64,000 nucleotides of DNA from Sphingomonas sp. ERG5 (GTDB lineage: Bacteria > Pseudomonadota > Alphaproteobacteria > Sphingomonadales > Sphingomonadaceae). The stretch lies in contig NZ_JSXI01000067.1 of NCBI RefSeq assembly GCF_000803065.1, positions 1 to 64,000 on the forward strand, in the 5' to 3' direction. Below are positions 16,045 to 23,437 of this stretch, piece after piece (position 1 is the stretch's first letter; every line of letters starts with the position of its first letter). A program made the translations under genes and the position numbers. Under the pieces are notes generated by a model that saw only the letters and a list, made by a program, of their open reading frames with translations, did not search any database and had not been told where the DNA came from.

Positions 16045-16881
16045 TTGGCCAGCAAGTCGCCCATCACTGATTCGACCGTCAAGGCGCCCGCGCCGGTCGC
16101 CGCGCCGGTTTCCGCTCCTGCCGTGACGGCAGCTGCAGCGCCTGCGCCCAAGGCCGATCCAGCTCCTGTCGCAAAGGTCGACGCGGCGCCCGCGCCGAAG
16201 GCCGAAGCCAAGCCGGTTGTCGCCAAAGCGCCGGTCGCCAAGGTCGCGGCCCAGCCCGTTACCGCCGCCAAGCGCAAGCCGGTGGCCAAGAAGAAGGTCG
16301 TCGCCAAGGCGGCCGTCAAGTCTGCACCGACCAAGACCATCAAGATCAAGCCTGCCGCAGCCACGTCGGTTGCACCCAAGATCATCGCAATCAAGCCGGT
16401 CGTCGCAAAAGCGAAGGCCGTCATCCAGAAGGAAGTGACTGTCATGGAAGCTACGCTGAAGACCGCTGCCGACAAGGCCAAGACCCTGTTCGCCGATGCG
16501 AACGACCGCGCCAAGGCCGCCGTGGAGAAGAGCACCAAGGCGTTCGAGGAAATCAACGAATTCAACAAGGGCAACATCGAAGCCATCGTCGAATCGGGCA
16601 AGATCGCAGCCAAGGGCTTCGAAACGCTCGGCCAGGACGCTGCCGAATATAGCCGCAAGCAGTTCGAAGGCGCGACCGCCGCGCTGAAGAGCCTGTCGAC
16701 CGTCAAGTCGCCGACCGACTTTTTCAAGCTGCACAGCGACTATGTCCGCTCGTCGTTCGATGCGATCGTCGCTCAGACCTCGAAGAACACCGAAGCCGTG
16801 CTGAAGCTGGCCGGTGAGGTCGCTCAGCCGATCTCGAACCGCGTTGCCGTCGCCGTCGAGAAGGTCAAGATCGCAGCATAA
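16045..16881 (+). CDS. phaP: Phasin with long Ala/Lys/Pro-rich N-terminal tail
   Basis: PHA granule-associated protein, 278 aa from TTG 16045, which is preceded by AAGGAGG (16033-16039) at 5-nt spacing. Residues ~10-130 are low-complexity Ala/Lys/Pro (PVAKKKVVAKAAVK), like histone H1 or PhaF/PhaM tails that bind DNA. Residues ~134-278 are a standard phasin domain of amphipathic helices (ANDRAKAAVEKSTKAFEEIN, SPTDFFKLHSDYVRSSFD). An internal ATG at 16444, with AGAAGGAA just upstream, would yield the 145-aa phasin domain alone. Terminated at the hairpin that follows. Expression is probably repressed by PhaR. Confidence 0.92.
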   Translation: MASKSPITDSTVKAPAPVAAPVSAPAVTAAAAPAPKADPAPVAKVDAAPAPKAEAKPVVAKAPVAKVAAQPVTAAKRKPVAKKKVVAKAAVKSAPTKTIKIKPAAATSVAPKIIAIKPVVAKAKAVIQKEVTVMEATLKTAADKAKTLFADANDRAKAAVEKSTKAFEEINEFNKGNIEAIVESGKIAAKGFETLGQDAAEYSRKQFEGATAALKSLSTVKSPTDFFKLHSDYVRSSFDAIVAQTSKNTEAVLKLAGEVAQPISNRVAVAVEKVKIAA

Positions 16882-16905
16882 GCCTGCGGTTCATCCGGAT
16901 CAGGA

Positions 16906-16935
16906 AAGGGCGGTCCCGTTAGGGGCCGCCCTTTT
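16906..16935 (+). terminator. Rho-independent terminator after phasin
   Basis: A GC-rich stem, AAGGGCGG-t-CCC pairing with GGG-g-CCGCCCTT around a GTTA loop, is followed by a short T-run. It begins 24 nt after the phasin stop. Confidence 0.85.
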
Positions 16936-17016
16936 CGTTTGTGTGAGGATGCCAAACCTTCGACGATCTCCTGCGGTGTGCTAGGATTACGCCTGATGGG
17001 GCGAAGGGGGAATGAC

Positions 17017-17430
17017 ATGGCGTTCTGGAACATCGATCTGACCACGCAGGATGGCGCGGAAAGCGCCGCGCAGAATGGCGGCCTGGCCTGTTTCATCGCG
17101 ACGGGGCTTGGCGTCCTGGGCATCGGAATGATCGTTGCGACGCAGTCGGCGCCGGCACTGGCGACGATGATCGCGGGCGCTGCGGGCGAAGCCCTGGTCT
17201 TTGCCATAGCAGGCTTCCGGTTGCGCGCCGGCAAGGGGGTCATATGGGGCGGGGCAGCGGCGCTCCTGATTATCATCGAAATCGCAGCGAAACTCATCTC
17301 GCTGACGGGCATTGGCGGTATCGTCATCAACGTTGTTCTGCTGGTCGTCATGATCAACGGCGTGCGTGGCGCTTGGGCGTTGAGAAACGACGACCTCAGC
17401 GTGGATGATGTTGCGAAAGTCTTCGACTAG
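17017..17430 (+). CDS. Small four-helix membrane protein, unknown function
   Basis: 137 aa from ATG 17017, with a GAAGGGGG purine run upstream. Three to four hydrophobic helices: GLACFIATGLGVLGIGMIVA, then ATMIAGAAGEALVFAIAGF, VIWGGAAALLIIIEIAAKLI and GGIVINVVLLVVMINGVRGA. The short C-terminal tail is acidic. Frame continuation upstream to 16939 crosses the phasin terminator spacer and is not likely coding. I do not recognise a family. Probably monocistronic. Confidence 0.65.
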   Translation: MAFWNIDLTTQDGAESAAQNGGLACFIATGLGVLGIGMIVATQSAPALATMIAGAAGEALVFAIAGFRLRAGKGVIWGGAAALLIIIEIAAKLISLTGIGGIVINVVLLVVMINGVRGAWALRNDDLSVDDVAKVFD

Positions 17431-17561
17431 AGTCGTCCGACAAGCGACGAGCCTTTTGGGGAAAATTCACCATCAAAGCGAGGAATCGAGCAGCTAAAAC
17501 GGATTCAACCCGCCTGCACCCTCTTGCCCTTGAGCTTTGTCGTGCCATATTTTCCAACTTC

Positions 17562-17933
17562 ATGATCGATCAGCTCAACATCACGGCGATAGCCGAACGC
17601 GCCGCGGACGATGGCGCCGGCAATGGCACCGATGACGACACCGGCCTCGGCATCGCCACGCGGACCCGTACGCGCACCAAACAGCCGACGCCGTACCGTG
17701 TGCTCCTGCTCAACGACGATTATACGCCGATGGAATTCGTCGTCCTCGTCCTGCAGCGCTTCTTTCGCATGGATATGGAGGCCGCGACGCGCGTGATGCT
17801 CCATGTTCATCAGAAGGGTGTCGGGGTGTGCGGGACCTTCAGCTATGAAGTGGCGGAGACCAAGGTCGCGCAAGTCACCGAATTCGCGCGGCAGAATCAG
17901 CACCCGCTGCAATGCACGCTGGAGAAGGCGTAA
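17562..17933 (+). CDS. clpS: ATP-dependent Clp protease adaptor ClpS
   Basis: Adaptor that delivers N-degron substrates to ClpA/ClpP, 123 aa. The N-terminal ~40 residues are an acidic, flexible extension; the core has YRVLLLNDDYTPMEFVV, LQRFFRMDMEAATRVMLHVH and the GVCGTFSYEVAETKV ending typical of ClpS. The ATG lacks a strong ribosome binding site. clpA, often adjacent in alphaproteobacteria, is not next to it here; the following gene is convergent. A long imperfect G/C hairpin (AGCCCCC...GGGGGCT, about 17935-17983) may end the transcript. Confidence 0.95.
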   Translation: MIDQLNITAIAERAADDGAGNGTDDDTGLGIATRTRTRTKQPTPYRVLLLNDDYTPMEFVVLVLQRFFRMDMEAATRVMLHVHQKGVGVCGTFSYEVAETKVAQVTEFARQNQHPLQCTLEKA

Positions 17934-18024
17934 CAGCCCCCCGGCGTTCGCGCGCCATTCGCGTCAGGCGATTTTCGGGGGCTAATGGCACGCCGTTCGG
18001 CGTCCGGGCGATCACGCCTTGGTC

Positions 18025-18759
18025 TCAGGATGCCGTCGGCAGCCAACCCAGATCGAGCCCGGTGTAACGGTCGACATAATTCGCCGCCCGCGCCAGTGCG
18101 CGTTCGTTCAAGAACGTCACGCGCCCCGCTTCGCGCGCGATCAGTCCGTCTTCCTCCAACTGACGCAGCATGCGGTTGACATGCACCGCGGTCAGGCCGG
18201 TCGCGTCGCCGATCTCCTCCTGCGTCAGGCCCAGGGTGAAACTGGCGCCGATCTCCTTGTCCATCATGCGGATGCGGTTGCGCATCTCGATCAGGATCGC
18301 CGCGACCCGTGCCTTGGCAGAAGTCCGCCCCAATGCCGCGAGACGATCGGTCAGCGCGGTGCGCTCGATCTGGTTATAGACCATGATCAGCGCGGCCAGC
18401 CGCGGATGGTCGCGGATCAACGTCGCGATCGCCGATCGTTCGAACGGGCACACGACGCAGTCGGTCAGTGCCGAGATCGTCTCGGGCGCTTCGCGATACA
18501 CCAGGCTCGATACCCCCAGCATGTCGCCGGGAAACAGGAAACGCAGGATCTGGCGGCTGCCGTCGTCGAGCAGGACCGAACTCATCATCGTGCCCTTGCG
18601 CAGCACGAACATATCGGCCGCGCGATCATTCTCGCGGATCAGCGTGCCGCCGCGCCGTAAATGACGCTCACGCTCTTCCAGTCGTTCGAGCGTCCGATGC
18701 TCGGCCGGAGTCAGAATCACCATGTCGCCCAATCGCTCGGCGAAACAACTACCAGTCAC
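18025..18759 (-). CDS. Crp/Fnr family transcriptional regulator
   Basis: 244 aa. N-terminal cyclic-nucleotide-binding-type beta roll (RRGGTLIRENDRAADMFVL, RFLFPGDMLGVSSLVY) and C-terminal winged helix with LTQEEIGDATGLTAVHVNRML. It lacks the N-terminal cysteine cluster of Fe-S Fnr proteins, so an oxygen-sensing cluster is unlikely; the effector is unknown. Start is GTG 18759 with a G-rich run upstream on the minus strand; the ATG of MVILTPAEH (18723) is the alternative. Divergent from murA with 149 bases between. Confidence 0.9.
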   Translation of the reverse strand: MTGSCFAERLGDMVILTPAEHRTLERLEERERHLRRGGTLIRENDRAADMFVLRKGTMMSSVLLDDGSRQILRFLFPGDMLGVSSLVYREAPETISALTDCVVCPFERSAIATLIRDHPRLAALIMVYNQIERTALTDRLAALGRTSAKARVAAILIEMRNRIRMMDKEIGASFTLGLTQEEIGDATGLTAVHVNRMLRQLEEDGLIAREAGRVTFLNERALARAANYVDRYTGLDLGWLPTAS

Positions 18760-18908
18760 TCACGCATTCCCCCCGAAGGTATAACCTCAGAGCATCACGG
18801 CGGAATCCGCGCATTAAAGTCGATCAAGCGGTGCGATCTGCGGTCCGGAAGATCGATCCGGTTCACGCGGCTGTTGCGCGGATGCGTGCACGCGATAGAA
18901 GCTCGGCA

Positions 18909-20192
18909 ATGGATCGAATTCTTATCCGCGGCGGCAATCGCCTTTCGGGCAAATTGCCCATCTCCGGTGCGAAGAACGCTGCCCTCACGCTGATGCCGTG
19001 CGCGCTGCTCACGGATGAGCCGGTGACCCTGCGCAACCTGCCGCGACTCGCCGATGTCGACAGCTTCGGGCATCTGCTCAACCAGCTTGGCGCCTCGACT
19101 CAGATCGAAGGATCGCGACCGGAGGATTTCGGTCGCGTGATGACGATCCGCGCCGGCAAGCTTACCTCGACCGAAGCGCCCTATGACATCGTGCGGAAAA
19201 TGCGCGCGTCGATCCTGGTGCTCGGCCCGCTGATCGGCCGCGCCGGCGAGGCGACGGTGTCGCTGCCCGGTGGCTGCGCGATCGGCAATCGCCCGATCGA
19301 CCTGCATCTCAAGGCGCTGGAAGCGATCGGCGCCCATCTCGAAATGGCCGCCGGCTATGTCAAGGCGACCGCGCCGGGCGGGCGGCTCTCGGGCGGTAAA
19401 TATACCTTCCCGATCGTCTCGGTCGGTGCGACCGAGAATGTCATCATGGCCGCGGTGACGGCCAAGGGCGGCTCGATCATCGAGAACGCCGCGCGCGAGC
19501 CCGAGATCGTCGATCTGTGCAATCTGCTCGTCGCGATGGGCGCGAGCATTTCGGGCATCGGCACCGAAACGCTGGAGATCGAAGGCCGCGACCGGCTGCA
19601 CGGCGCGACCTATCGCGTGATGCCCGACCGGATCGAGGCGGGCAGCTATGCCTGTGCCGCGGCGATCACCGGCGGCGCGCTCGAACTGGTCGGCGTCGGC
19701 ATGCACGACATGCGCGCGACCGTCGCGGCACTGGTCGAGGCGGGCGTGACAGTCGAGGAGCGGGGCAACAACCTCTATGTCGAGGCATCGAATGGCCTTG
19801 GGCCGCTGACCCTGTCGACCGCGCCTTTCCCTGGCTTCGCGACCGACATGCAGGCGCAGTTCATGGCGATGCTGACTCAGGCGGACGGCGCCAGCGTGTT
19901 GACCGAAACGATCTTCGAGAACCGCTACATGCATGTGCCCGAACTGGCACGGATGGGCGCCGACATTCAGGTGCGCGGCCGCACCGCCGTGGTGCGCGGC
20001 GTCTCGCCTCTGGTCGGCGCGCCGGTGATGGCGACCGACTTGCGCGCTTCGATGAGCTTGATTCTCGCTGGCCTCGTCGCGAGCGGCGAGACGCAGGTGC
20101 AACGCGTCTACCATCTCGATCGCGGCTATGAGCGGCTCGAAGAAAAGCTCCAGGCGGTCGGCGCGGATATCGAACGCGTCGGCGACGGGTGA
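18909..20192 (+). CDS. murA: UDP-N-acetylglucosamine 1-carboxyvinyltransferase
   Basis: First committed step of peptidoglycan synthesis: transfers enolpyruvyl from PEP to UDP-GlcNAc; cytoplasmic and the target of fosfomycin. 427 aa. Start MDRILIRGGNRLSGKLPISGAKNAAL; catalytic loop PGGCAIGNRPIDLH with Cys123 present, so a fosfomycin-sensitive active site; closing motifs LTETIFENRYMH and RGYERLEEKL. The frame is open for ~440 nt upstream but this is antisense to the Crp/Fnr gene. An arginase-fold gene follows within 23 nt. Confidence 0.97.
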   Translation: MDRILIRGGNRLSGKLPISGAKNAALTLMPCALLTDEPVTLRNLPRLADVDSFGHLLNQLGASTQIEGSRPEDFGRVMTIRAGKLTSTEAPYDIVRKMRASILVLGPLIGRAGEATVSLPGGCAIGNRPIDLHLKALEAIGAHLEMAAGYVKATAPGGRLSGGKYTFPIVSVGATENVIMAAVTAKGGSIIENAAREPEIVDLCNLLVAMGASISGIGTETLEIEGRDRLHGATYRVMPDRIEAGSYACAAAITGGALELVGVGMHDMRATVAALVEAGVTVEERGNNLYVEASNGLGPLTLSTAPFPGFATDMQAQFMAMLTQADGASVLTETIFENRYMHVPELARMGADIQVRGRTAVVRGVSPLVGAPVMATDLRASMSLILAGLVASGETQVQRVYHLDRGYERLEEKLQAVGADIERVGDG

Positions 20193-20214
20193 CGCGCACG
20201 CCGCCGGCCCGTTC

Positions 20215-21060
20215 GTGAGCGCAAGCCTGCCCGCCGCGGGCATTCTTGCCTATATCGGTCGTGCCGGTGATCGGAACGACCGGGCCGTCGCTGGCGTTGA
20301 GCTGCTCGCCGCGCACCTGTCCCGCGAGATCCGCTTGCCAGTTCATATCGTCGGAACGGCGAGCGAACCGCTTGCGGTGGACTGGACAGTCGAATTGCCC
20401 GCCGCGGTACCGGACCTGCAGCGTCTGGCGCGAGAACTCGACCAAATCTTGTCTGGGGGCCGTCGCGCGCTGACCCTGCTTCCCCGCTGTGCCGCCGGCC
20501 TGGCCACCCTGCCGGTTGTCGCGAAACGGCGTCCCGGCACCGCGATCGTCTGGTTTGACGCTCATGGCGATTGCAATATGCCCGACCGTACCGGCACGGG
20601 CTATCTCGGCGGCATGGTGCTGACCGGCGCAGCGGGCCTGTGGCCGACTGGCCTCGGATCGGACATGACTCTCGATCAGGTCATTCTGGTCGGCAGTCGC
20701 GACCTTGACCCTGGCGAGCAGGAACTGATCGACGCCGGCCGGATCGCGCTCGTGGAATGCGGCCCCGATCTCGCGGATCGCCTGTGCGCGGCGGTGGCCG
20801 GCAGGCCGGTCTATCTGCACCTTGATTGCGATGTGCTGGAACCGGGCATCGTCCCGACCGAGTATCAGGTAACAGGCGGGCTCTCGCTGGCCGAGCTTCG
20901 ATCGGCATGCGCTGCGCTGGCGGCGTTCGAGGTGGTCGGCGCGGAGGTCGCCGAGCTGGAAGCTGCCTGGCCTGACGGGACGCCTGCCATACTGGATCCG
21001 CTGATCGATGCGCTCCGGCCGATTATGGATGCCCTCACCAACGGCGCCGGCGCGATCTAG
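20215..21060 (+). CDS. Arginase/agmatinase-fold protein, altered metal site
   Basis: About 281 aa if the GTG at 20215 is used; the frame is open back into murA (20128), so the start is uncertain. Ureohydrolase motifs are present: VWFDAHGDCN (second metal motif, DAHxD) and HLDCDVLEPG (third, DxD), plus the terminal ALRPIMDAL. The first motif, normally GGDHS with a metal-binding His, reads here LTLLPRCAAGL, so one ligand appears missing. Activity as arginase or agmatinase is therefore doubtful; formimidoylglutamase-like or degenerate functions are possible. Probably co-transcribed with murA; convergent with the phosphoribosyltransferase gene (4-nt overlap). Confidence 0.8.
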   Translation: MSASLPAAGILAYIGRAGDRNDRAVAGVELLAAHLSREIRLPVHIVGTASEPLAVDWTVELPAAVPDLQRLARELDQILSGGRRALTLLPRCAAGLATLPVVAKRRPGTAIVWFDAHGDCNMPDRTGTGYLGGMVLTGAAGLWPTGLGSDMTLDQVILVGSRDLDPGEQELIDAGRIALVECGPDLADRLCAAVAGRPVYLHLDCDVLEPGIVPTEYQVTGGLSLAELRSACAALAAFEVVGAEVAELEAAWPDGTPAILDPLIDALRPIMDALTNGAGAI

Positions 21061-21575
21061 GCGGTGCGCTCCGGCACGGCCGCTGCGTCGAGCGCGATCG
21101 CCACATCGGGAGCGACCGCTTCCCATGGGAAGATGAACCAGTCCTTCGTCACCGATCGATCGATCTCGCGTGCACGATATTCGACTCGCTGGGTCGATCG
21201 CACATTGTCCATCAGGGTCGCGAAGCGGATGCTGCCTGGGGCAGCGCCGGCATCGGCCAGCGCACCGCGCAAATTGGCGATGGTGCGGCCGGTGTCGTTG
21301 ATGTCGTCGAGGAACAGCAGCCGTTCACCCTCGCGCGTGCGCGCTGCCAGCCGAACCAGCGGCGCATCGGAGAAATCCTCGACCTGCGACGAGAAATCGA
21401 CCGACAGCATCGGCAGGCCGGTCGAGTGGCTGAGGAACACCGCCGGCACCAGACCGCCGCGCCCGATGCCGATGATGAAGGTCGGCCGCCACGCTGTGTC
21501 AGTGTCGAGCTTGCCCGCCAGCGTGCGGATGTCGGCGACGAACTGCTCTTGCGGGATATGAGTATAGACCGTCAC
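21057..21575 (-). CDS. Purine-type phosphoribosyltransferase
   Basis: 172 aa PRTase fold. PRPP-binding loop reads LLFLDDINDTGRTIANLRG; the N-terminal half has FIIGIGRGGLVPAVFLSH. Start GTG 21575 overlaps the stop of the deaminase gene (GTGA, 4 nt), implying coupling. Similar to xanthine/hypoxanthine PRTases of the Gpt/GPT-like type. With the upstream adenine-deaminase-type enzyme this would convert adenine to hypoxanthine and then to IMP; that pathway is inference from position. The ORF extends far upstream antisense, not used. Confidence 0.87.
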   Translation of the reverse strand: MTVYTHIPQEQFVADIRTLAGKLDTDTAWRPTFIIGIGRGGLVPAVFLSHSTGLPMLSVDFSSQVEDFSDAPLVRLAARTREGERLLFLDDINDTGRTIANLRGALADAGAAPGSIRFATLMDNVRSTQRVEYRAREIDRSVTKDWFIFPWEAVAPDVAIALDAAAVPERTA

Positions 21576-22591
21576 GCGACCATGCTTTCGACATAGGCGT
21601 CGAGCGCCGCGAGATGCCCGGCCACGGCTTCGTCGTCGAGGAATGAGCCGAGAAAGCTGTTGCGCGCCAGCATGATCAGGTCGTCGCGGTCCAGACCCCG
21701 TCCCGCCGCTGCGGCATGGTAATTGTCGGCGATGTAACCGCCGAAATAGGCCGGGTCGTCCGAATTGACCGTCGCGCGCAAGCCGGCGTGCAGCATCCGG
21801 TCGATCGGATGCGCTTCCATGCTCTCGACCACGCAAAGTTTCAGGTTGGACAATGGACATACGGTCAGCGTCATGCCGGTCCGCGCCAGCCGCGCGGTCA
21901 GCACCGGATCCTCCAGGCTGCGATTGCCATGGTCGAGCCGGTCGATACCGAGCACGTCCAGCGCCTGAAGGACATAATCGGGCGGGCCTTCTTCGCCAGC
22001 ATGCGCGACCAGCTTCAGCCCCAGCGCCCGCGCCGCGGCGAACACACGCGCGAACTTCTCCGGCGGATTGCCCAATTCGCCCGAATCAAGACCAACCGCC
22101 GCGATCCGGTCGAGCCAGGGTTCGGCGGCTTTCAGCGTGGCAAACGCATCTTCCTCGTCAAGGTGGCGCAGGAAGCACAGGATCAGCTTCGAAGTCAGGC
22201 CATGCTTCGCCTCGGCTTCGGCCATCCCCGACAGGAGCCCGGTGATCACCGTGTCGAAGGAAATACCCCGCGCGGTGTGTGTCTGGGGATCGAACATGAT
22301 TTCGGCATGGACCACGCCGTCGGCCGCGGCACGATCGAAATAGGCGGCGGCAAGATCGCGAAAATCGCGCTCGGTGCGCAACACCGCCGCGCCCTGGTAA
22401 TAGATGTCGAGAAAATCCTGCAGCCGCGAGAAGCTGTACGCCGCGCGGACTTCCTCGACATTCGCGAACGGAATCGTCACCTGGTTCCGCTCGGCCAGCG
22501 CGAACATCAGCTCAGGCTCGAGGCTGCCTTCGATATGAAGATGGAGCTCAGCCTTGGGCAGGCCGGCGATGAAGCGATCGAGGTCGGTCAT
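21572..22591 (-). CDS. Adenine deaminase (adenosine deaminase family, type 2)
   Basis: Zn-dependent deaminase, 339 aa. HxH metal motif LHLH (His17, His19), HAGEEGPP, the LDHGNR block and the SDDPAYFGGY block with catalytic Asp. The pattern FDPQTHTARGI, VGLDSGELGNPP, CPLSNLKLCVVESM and SDDPAYFGGYIADNYHA is much closer to Pseudomonas-type adenine deaminases than to E. coli adenosine deaminase, so the free base adenine is the more likely substrate. Followed with a 4-nt overlap by a phosphoribosyltransferase, consistent with purine salvage. Often labelled simply add. Confidence 0.9.
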   Translation of the reverse strand: MTDLDRFIAGLPKAELHLHIEGSLEPELMFALAERNQVTIPFANVEEVRAAYSFSRLQDFLDIYYQGAAVLRTERDFRDLAAAYFDRAAADGVVHAEIMFDPQTHTARGISFDTVITGLLSGMAEAEAKHGLTSKLILCFLRHLDEEDAFATLKAAEPWLDRIAAVGLDSGELGNPPEKFARVFAAARALGLKLVAHAGEEGPPDYVLQALDVLGIDRLDHGNRSLEDPVLTARLARTGMTLTVCPLSNLKLCVVESMEAHPIDRMLHAGLRATVNSDDPAYFGGYIADNYHAAAAGRGLDRDDLIMLARNSFLGSFLDDEAVAGHLAALDAYVESMVA

Positions 22592-22630
22592 ACGCCTTGA
22601 TCGCGCGGTATGCCGGATTGGGCAAGCCGC

Positions 22631-23437
22631 TTAGCGCGTGTCCCACCACCCATCATCTTTCGGCGTCCACCAGCGCGCGGCTTCGGCGATGCGCGCGTCA
22701 TGACCGGGGCCGCCAGCGTTGATCAGCGGAAGACCGGTTTGCGCCACGAGCGCGGCGAGTTCCCCCTCCTCCAGCCGCTCGGGTACGCTGCCGCGCGCAC
22801 GGCAGGCGAGTCGCCACAACTCCATCTCCTGGCCCCAGAAATAGATCGATCCGGCACCGATATTGTCCTGCATGCGACGGACATCGTCCCATTTCTGCGG
22901 CTCGACAAACTTTGCCCAGATATCCGCCTGCAGGCTGTCCACCTTGCCGTCGGGGCGCCAGGTCAGGGCATCGTCCTGCACCACGGTGATCTTGGCGCGC
23001 ACCGCTTCGGGCAACTGGCCGAATGTACCGAGCGTATCGGTCAGTGCGATCACGTTGGGATCGCGCTCGATCACCGTGACTCGGGTCACCGCCGGGTTGA
23101 GTGCGACATTGGCTGCGCACCAGCCCATGCCGAGCCCGAGCACGACGGTATGGCCGTGCGCCGCGGCGATGCCGATTTCCTGGCTCTCGATCTCCATCGG
23201 CACGATCGACATCCAGGCCGCCTGGTCGTCCTCGAACGGGCCTTTGAGGATGACCGTTCCGGCGAGTGTGTAGAACTGCCCCCAATAGCCGCGCCCGGCA
23301 AACATCGCGATGATGTCCAGCGACCATTGTCCCCACGCGCCTTTGCGAAAGCGCGGAAGCCATAAGGGCGTGGTGAAGTCCCCCAGCATCGGCCGAGGAT
23401 CGACTGAGCCCTTGATGGCATCCGCGCTCTGGATCAA
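22631..23437 (-). CDS. Rossmann-fold methyltransferase/spermidine-synthase-like protein
   Basis: About 268 aa. A single SAM/decarboxy-SAM-type motif VVLGLGMGWCAANVAL followed by VTVIERDPNVIAL suggests a class I methyltransferase or aminopropyltransferase fold; the rest (NIGAGSIYFWGQEMELWRLA) is unfamiliar. The only upstream start candidate coupled to the previous gene is TTG 23437, forming TTGA with the lyase stop; an internal ATG (MLGDFTTPL, ~23389) is the alternative. Second gene of the lyase-to-PRT operon. Function not assignable. Confidence 0.75.
   Translation of the reverse strand: MIQSADAIKGSVDPRPMLGDFTTPLWLPRFRKGAWGQWSLDIIAMFAGRGYWGQFYTLAGTVILKGPFEDDQAAWMSIVPMEIESQEIGIAAAHGHTVVLGLGMGWCAANVALNPAVTRVTVIERDPNVIALTDTLGTFGQLPEAVRAKITVVQDDALTWRPDGKVDSLQADIWAKFVEPQKWDDVRRMQDNIGAGSIYFWGQEMELWRLACRARGSVPERLEEGELAALVAQTGLPLINAGGPGHDARIAEAARWWTPKDDGWWDTR

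Noticed and set aside
18468..18908. N-terminal extension of murA
   Set aside because: Antisense to the Crp/Fnr gene and lacking similarity; MurA proteins begin at MDRILIRGG.
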